16,969 nucleotides of DNA from an uncultured Oscillospiraceae bacterium. GTDB lineage: Bacteria; Bacillota; Clostridia; Oscillospirales; Acutalibacteraceae. The position numbers and the translations under genes are program-made. The stretch is taken from positions 1-16,969 of the forward strand of contig URYV01000016.1 in the NCBI GenBank assembly GCA_900552285.1, written 5' to 3'. The notes below the pieces were generated by a model. The model worked only from the letters and a program-made list of their open reading frames with translations. It had not been told where the DNA came from and ran no database searches. Positions 14,444-16,969 of this stretch are shown one piece after another; the first letter of the stretch is position 1, and the number at the start of each line of letters is the position of its first letter.

Positions 14444-16104
14444 TGCTTTCCGCCTCCTTCATAAGAAACCGCGGGTTCGGAATATTTAAGCTTTTTGGGC
14501 GGTATTTCGGCGCCCTTGAAAAACGCGATAAAGAGGAAGGCCGCCACAAGGCTTGTGCCTCCTCGGCTGACGAACATTATGGTAACGCCGGTCAAAGGCA
14601 GTATGTCGGAGGAGCCGAAAATGTTGAGCGCCGTCTGGAAAACCATAACGGCGGCTGCGGCGCACACCGAAATGGCAAAATAGGGAGATCGGCATCGCTT
14701 TGCAAGGCGAACGGCGTAAAAGCCCAAACCGGCAAAACAGGCGGCGACGCAAAAGGCGATGAGCCAGCCCCATTCTTCGCATACTATTCCGTATACAAGG
14801 TCGGTGTCGGCGGCAATTATGCCGTGAAGGGTCCCGTTTCCGCCTCCCAGCCCGAGAATACCTCCGCTGGCGGCAGCCACGAGAGTCCTTGTCTGCTGAT
14901 AGCCGGCTCCCGAGGCCTGCTCCCAAATGTGCCCCCAAACGCCGAAACGGGTGGCAATATGTGGGAAAATCGTCATGAGAAGGATTGCGCCCACAACGGC
15001 GGCGGCAATAATCGCGATGACAAATTTAATGTCGGTCTGCCTCATGAGCAAAATTACAATCATGGCCACAAAAAATATGGCAACGGCGCCGAAGTCGACC
15101 ATTTTGGCAAGTGCGGCCATGCAGGCTGCCGAAAATCCGAGAAAGGCAAGGCGGCTTTTAAAGGTCAAATCGGAGGGGTAAAGGGCGGCCGAGCCGGAAA
15201 ATATAAAGGCAACCTTTGCGAATTCAGAGGGCTGAAAGGTTACTCCGCCGATGTTTATCCAGTTGCGTGAGCCGTTGATGTTGACTCCGAAAAAGGCGGT
15301 GAGAAAAAGCAGCGCCACGGCGAACACGGCAATATACGGACGAAGTGTCAGAGCAACGTTTTGATGAGTCAGAATGACGGTGAGAATCAAAAATCCCGCA
15401 AAGCCCATGAAAACGCAGGCAACCTGCTTTACAAGGTCGTCGGGGTCGATGCAGGCGGTCACGGCGAGGCCTATGGTGCACAGAAAAAGCACCGCGCTTT
15501 CGGCGATTATGCGAAAGCCCTTAAAAAACCGTGTGGCCGCAAAATATATCCACTGAGTGGCAATAAGCAGCCCGAAGCTCAGGGGAATGTTCATGTTAAG
15601 CTCGGAAGAAAAACGAAGGCAGATCTGCCCGCACATAATCAGCTGAAAAAGTGTCAGCACCAAAAGCAGCAGCGCTCCCGACGGCTCGCTTTCGGCGGCG
15701 GGAACGGTTTTCGGCGCCGAACGGAATTCTATCGGATGCCCGCATATCTCAAAGCGGTCTCCCTCAAAAATTTCCGTTGCTTTTTTAATCTTTTCGCCGT
15801 TTAAAAGCACCTCTCCGTCGAGAGGGCAGAGAAACCAGCCGTTTTCCCGCTCGTAAAGCATGGCGTGCTTTCTCGAAACGGTCTGACCGGGAATTCTTAT
15901 GTCGCAGCTTTTTGCACGTCCGATTATGTTTTGGGCGGCATATACATAAAGCGAGTTGTTGCCGCCGAGAAAAAGCTCGCACAGCACCGACATTTTCTTC
16001 CTCGTCCCAATATAAAGCCGACACCAAAGAAAGGCGCACAGCATGGCGAGCACCGGCAGAACGATGCGGGAAATTTCGAGATATATCTGATAAACGTCCG
16101 ACAT
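14440..16104 (-). CDS. FHA domain fused to FtsW/RodA/SpoVE (SEDS) peptidoglycan glycosyltransferase
   Basis: A 554-residue membrane protein. It has a first membrane segment (about 10-30), then a forkhead-associated domain (about 50-128) with the phosphothreonine-binding residues Gly62-Arg63, Ser77-Arg78, His80 and Asn102-Gly103, then a SEDS domain with roughly nine or ten membrane segments (about 145-530). SEDS landmarks are RNWINIGGVTFQPSEFAK, VDFGAVA, GGILGLGGGNGT, VCEEWGW and FVSRGGTSLVAA. SEDS proteins polymerise lipid II with a class B PBP partner, which is encoded directly downstream with a 4-base overlap. The ATG has AAGGAGG (16111-16117) with a 6-base spacer. An FHA domain implies docking to a protein phosphorylated by a Ser/Thr kinase; none is in the window. 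Whether it serves septation, elongation or sporulation cannot be told. Confidence 0.9.
   Translation of the reverse strand: MSDVYQIYLEISRIVLPVLAMLCAFLWCRLYIGTRKKMSVLCELFLGGNNSLYVYAAQNIIGRAKSCDIRIPGQTVSRKHAMLYERENGWFLCPLDGEVLLNGEKIKKATEIFEGDRFEICGHPIEFRSAPKTVPAAESEPSGALLLLVLTLFQLIMCGQICLRFSSELNMNIPLSFGLLIATQWIYFAATRFFKGFRIIAESAVLFLCTIGLAVTACIDPDDLVKQVACVFMGFAGFLILTVILTHQNVALTLRPYIAVFAVALLFLTAFFGVNINGSRNWINIGGVTFQPSEFAKVAFIFSGSAALYPSDLTFKSRLAFLGFSAACMAALAKMVDFGAVAIFFVAMIVILLMRQTDIKFVIAIIAAAVVGAILLMTIFPHIATRFGVWGHIWEQASGAGYQQTRTLVAAASGGILGLGGGNGTLHGIIAADTDLVYGIVCEEWGWLIAFCVAACFAGLGFYAVRLAKRCRSPYFAISVCAAAAVMVFQTALNIFGSSDILPLTGVTIMFVSRGGTSLVAAFLFIAFFKGAEIPPKKLKYSEPAVSYEGGGKH
14453..14459 (-). promoter_or_regulatory. 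Shine-Dalgarno site deciding the CTG start of the PBP
   Basis: AAGGAGG on the minus strand lies inside the last codons of the FHA-FtsW gene. Nine bases separate it from the CTG that overlaps the stop codon. It serves no other start codon in range. Confidence 0.75.
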
Positions 16105-16116
16105 CGGAGACCTCCT

Positions 16117-16875
16117 TCAGTTTTGCGGTTTTGATTTCTGACGAAGCTTTGACGGATCCTCGTCGGTCCAGCCGTCGATGTGACGGCGTTCGAGGGCGCC
16201 TATGACCTTTTCGTAAACCTTTCCGTAGGTCTTGTCAAGATCCTCGGCGAAAAGCTTTGCCTGCTCTCTTGCGGTGTTGCCGTCGGCGGGGCAGGGGCTT
16301 TTAATGACCGGGAGGTGAAGCTTCTTGGCGGTGTTTTCGGTCTGTTTTTCGGAAACATACAAAAGAGGTCTTATCATGGTTATATCCTTGCGGGAAAGAT
16401 AGGTCACCGGCTGAAAACAACCGATTTTTCCGCCCTGAAGCAGATTCATGAAAAAGGTTTCCACCGCGTCGTCGGTGTTGTGACCGAGGGCGATTTTGTT
16501 GCAGCTCGCAGCCTTTGCGGCGTCGTGAAGAATTCCTCTTCTCATGCGGGCGCACATGCTGCATGGATTGCTCTCCCGCCTGACCTCGAATATTATTTCA
16601 TAAAGCTGAGTCGTTCTGATAACGGGCTCAATGTAAAGACGGCGGCAAAGCTCGATTATCTCCGAATAGTCGGTTTTCTTGCCGAAAAAGCACGGGTCCA
16701 CCATTATGGCTTTGACGGTGAATTTTTTTGGATAAAAACGTTTGAGCTCGCCGAGAGCCGCCAAAAGGCAAAGCGAGTCCTTTCCTCCCGAAACGCCGAC
16801 GGCAATGCAGTCTCCGTCGTCGATCATTCGGTATTTGTCCACCGCCTTGCGGACGATGCTTAAAAGCTCGTTCAA
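16117..16875 (-). CDS. ttcA: TtcA-family tRNA 2-thiocytidine(32) synthetase-like protein
   Basis: A PP-loop ATPase predicted to thiolate cytidine 32 in certain tRNAs. Numbered from the TTG start (252 residues), the PP-loop SGGKDS is at 29-34 and the family motif LGHNTDDAVET begins at about 130. The three cysteines that hold the iron-sulfur cluster in TtcA have counterparts: Cys105 and Cys108 (NPCSMCARMRRG) and Cys195 (KSPC). I prefer TTG at 16875 because GGGGTGA lies 5 bases upstream, the same layout as yigZ and rpmE; an in-frame GTG at 16884 is embedded in that SD. The stop is 12 bases before the FHA-SEDS gene, so all three genes form one unit. No promoter is seen between this gene and the tRNA upstream. 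Related thiolases such as TtuA-like proteins are an alternative. Confidence 0.83.
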   Translation of the reverse strand: MNELLSIVRKAVDKYRMIDDGDCIAVGVSGGKDSLCLLAALGELKRFYPKKFTVKAIMVDPCFFGKKTDYSEIIELCRRLYIEPVIRTTQLYEIIFEVRRESNPCSMCARMRRGILHDAAKAASCNKIALGHNTDDAVETFFMNLLQGGKIGCFQPVTYLSRKDITMIRPLLYVSEKQTENTAKKLHLPVIKSPCPADGNTAREQAKLFAEDLDKTYGKVYEKVIGALERRHIDGWTDEDPSKLRQKSKPQN

Positions 16876-16894
16876 AAAAATCACCCCGAAAAAA

Positions 16895-16928
16895 GAAAAA
16901 ACCGCATCAAAGCAAAAAGCCGATGCGG
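16895..16928 (-). terminator. Rho-independent terminator between tRNA and ttcA
   Basis: A perfect 7-bp stem (CCGCATC 16902-16908 with GATGCGG 16922-16928) is followed on the minus strand by six T, then C, then more T. It begins 9 bases past the tRNA 3' end and its tail ends 20 bases before the ttcA start, so it could also act as an attenuator. Confidence 0.85.
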
Positions 16929-16936
16929 AAAATGAA

Positions 16937-16969
16937 TGGAGCGGATTACGAGGCTCGAACTCGCTACCT
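16937..16969 (-). tRNA. tRNA 3' portion, probably tRNA-Gly (cut by window edge)
   Basis: Read on the minus strand, the last 33 bases hold part of a variable loop, a T arm (GCGAG stem, TTCGAGC loop, CTCGT stem with one G-T pair), a 7-base acceptor strand AATCCGC, discriminator T and an encoded CCA. The implied first pairs G1-C72 and C2-G71 with U73 are glycine identity features, so tRNA-Gly is likely. The anticodon lies outside the window and the isoacceptor cannot be told. Confidence 0.82.

Noticed and set aside
1..16969. Mobile element, CRISPR array or phage island
   Set aside because: No transposase, integrase, terminal inverted repeats or regularly spaced repeats were seen, and nearly all genes are housekeeping families with consistent base composition.

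Overview
The window looks like chromosomal DNA of an anaerobic, fibre-associated Clostridia member, most likely Oscillospiraceae/Ruminococcaceae. The reasons are canonical sigma-A promoters, strong Gram-positive Shine-Dalgarno (SD) sites, frequent TTG starts, separate secD and secF genes with a Gram-positive cell-wall gene set, and two secreted proteins ending in type I-like dockerins, the hallmark of a cellulosome-type system. The genus assignment is inference. No mobile element, CRISPR array or rRNA is visible, and no gene-free stretch exceeds about 255 bases.

Layout. Plus strand, 1-6300: the 3' end of pgk (its first ~32 bases look wrong), tpiA, gpmI, and a membrane-anchored VanY-type D,D-carboxypeptidase that overlaps gpmI. 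A perfectly spaced promoter then drives secD-secF, ending in a strong terminator. Minus strand, 6448-16969 (listed by rising coordinate, so each transcription unit reads from right to left): gdhA; ychF; two paralogous dockerin proteins, each with its own promoter; yigZ; rpmE (Zn-type L31); then a three-gene unit transcribed ttcA-like -> FHA-FtsW/RodA fusion -> class B PBP; and finally the 3' end of a probable tRNA-Gly at the window edge.

How the genes work together. pgk-tpiA-gpmI are consecutive or near-consecutive lower-glycolysis steps. The VanY-like enzyme trims peptidoglycan stem peptides. SecD/SecF use the proton-motive force to help secretion, which would include the dockerin proteins and the wall enzymes. 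The FHA-SEDS protein and its PBP form a glycosyltransferase/transpeptidase pair for septal or lateral wall synthesis. The fused FHA domain suggests control by a Ser/Thr kinase that is not in this window.

Most notable points: (1) the PBP has no ATG/GTG/TTG start that keeps its N-terminus. A CTG in a CTGA overlap with the upstream stop, preceded by a perfect SD, restores a full membrane anchor. (2) The SEDS protein carries an FHA domain in the same chain. (3) The two dockerin proteins share an unrecognised N-terminal beta-rich module and have no catalytic domain. (4) SecF has a P1 domain enlarged by two internal repeats. (5) Several genes use TTG starts, and in several the SD itself contains an in-frame GTG that can mislead start calling.
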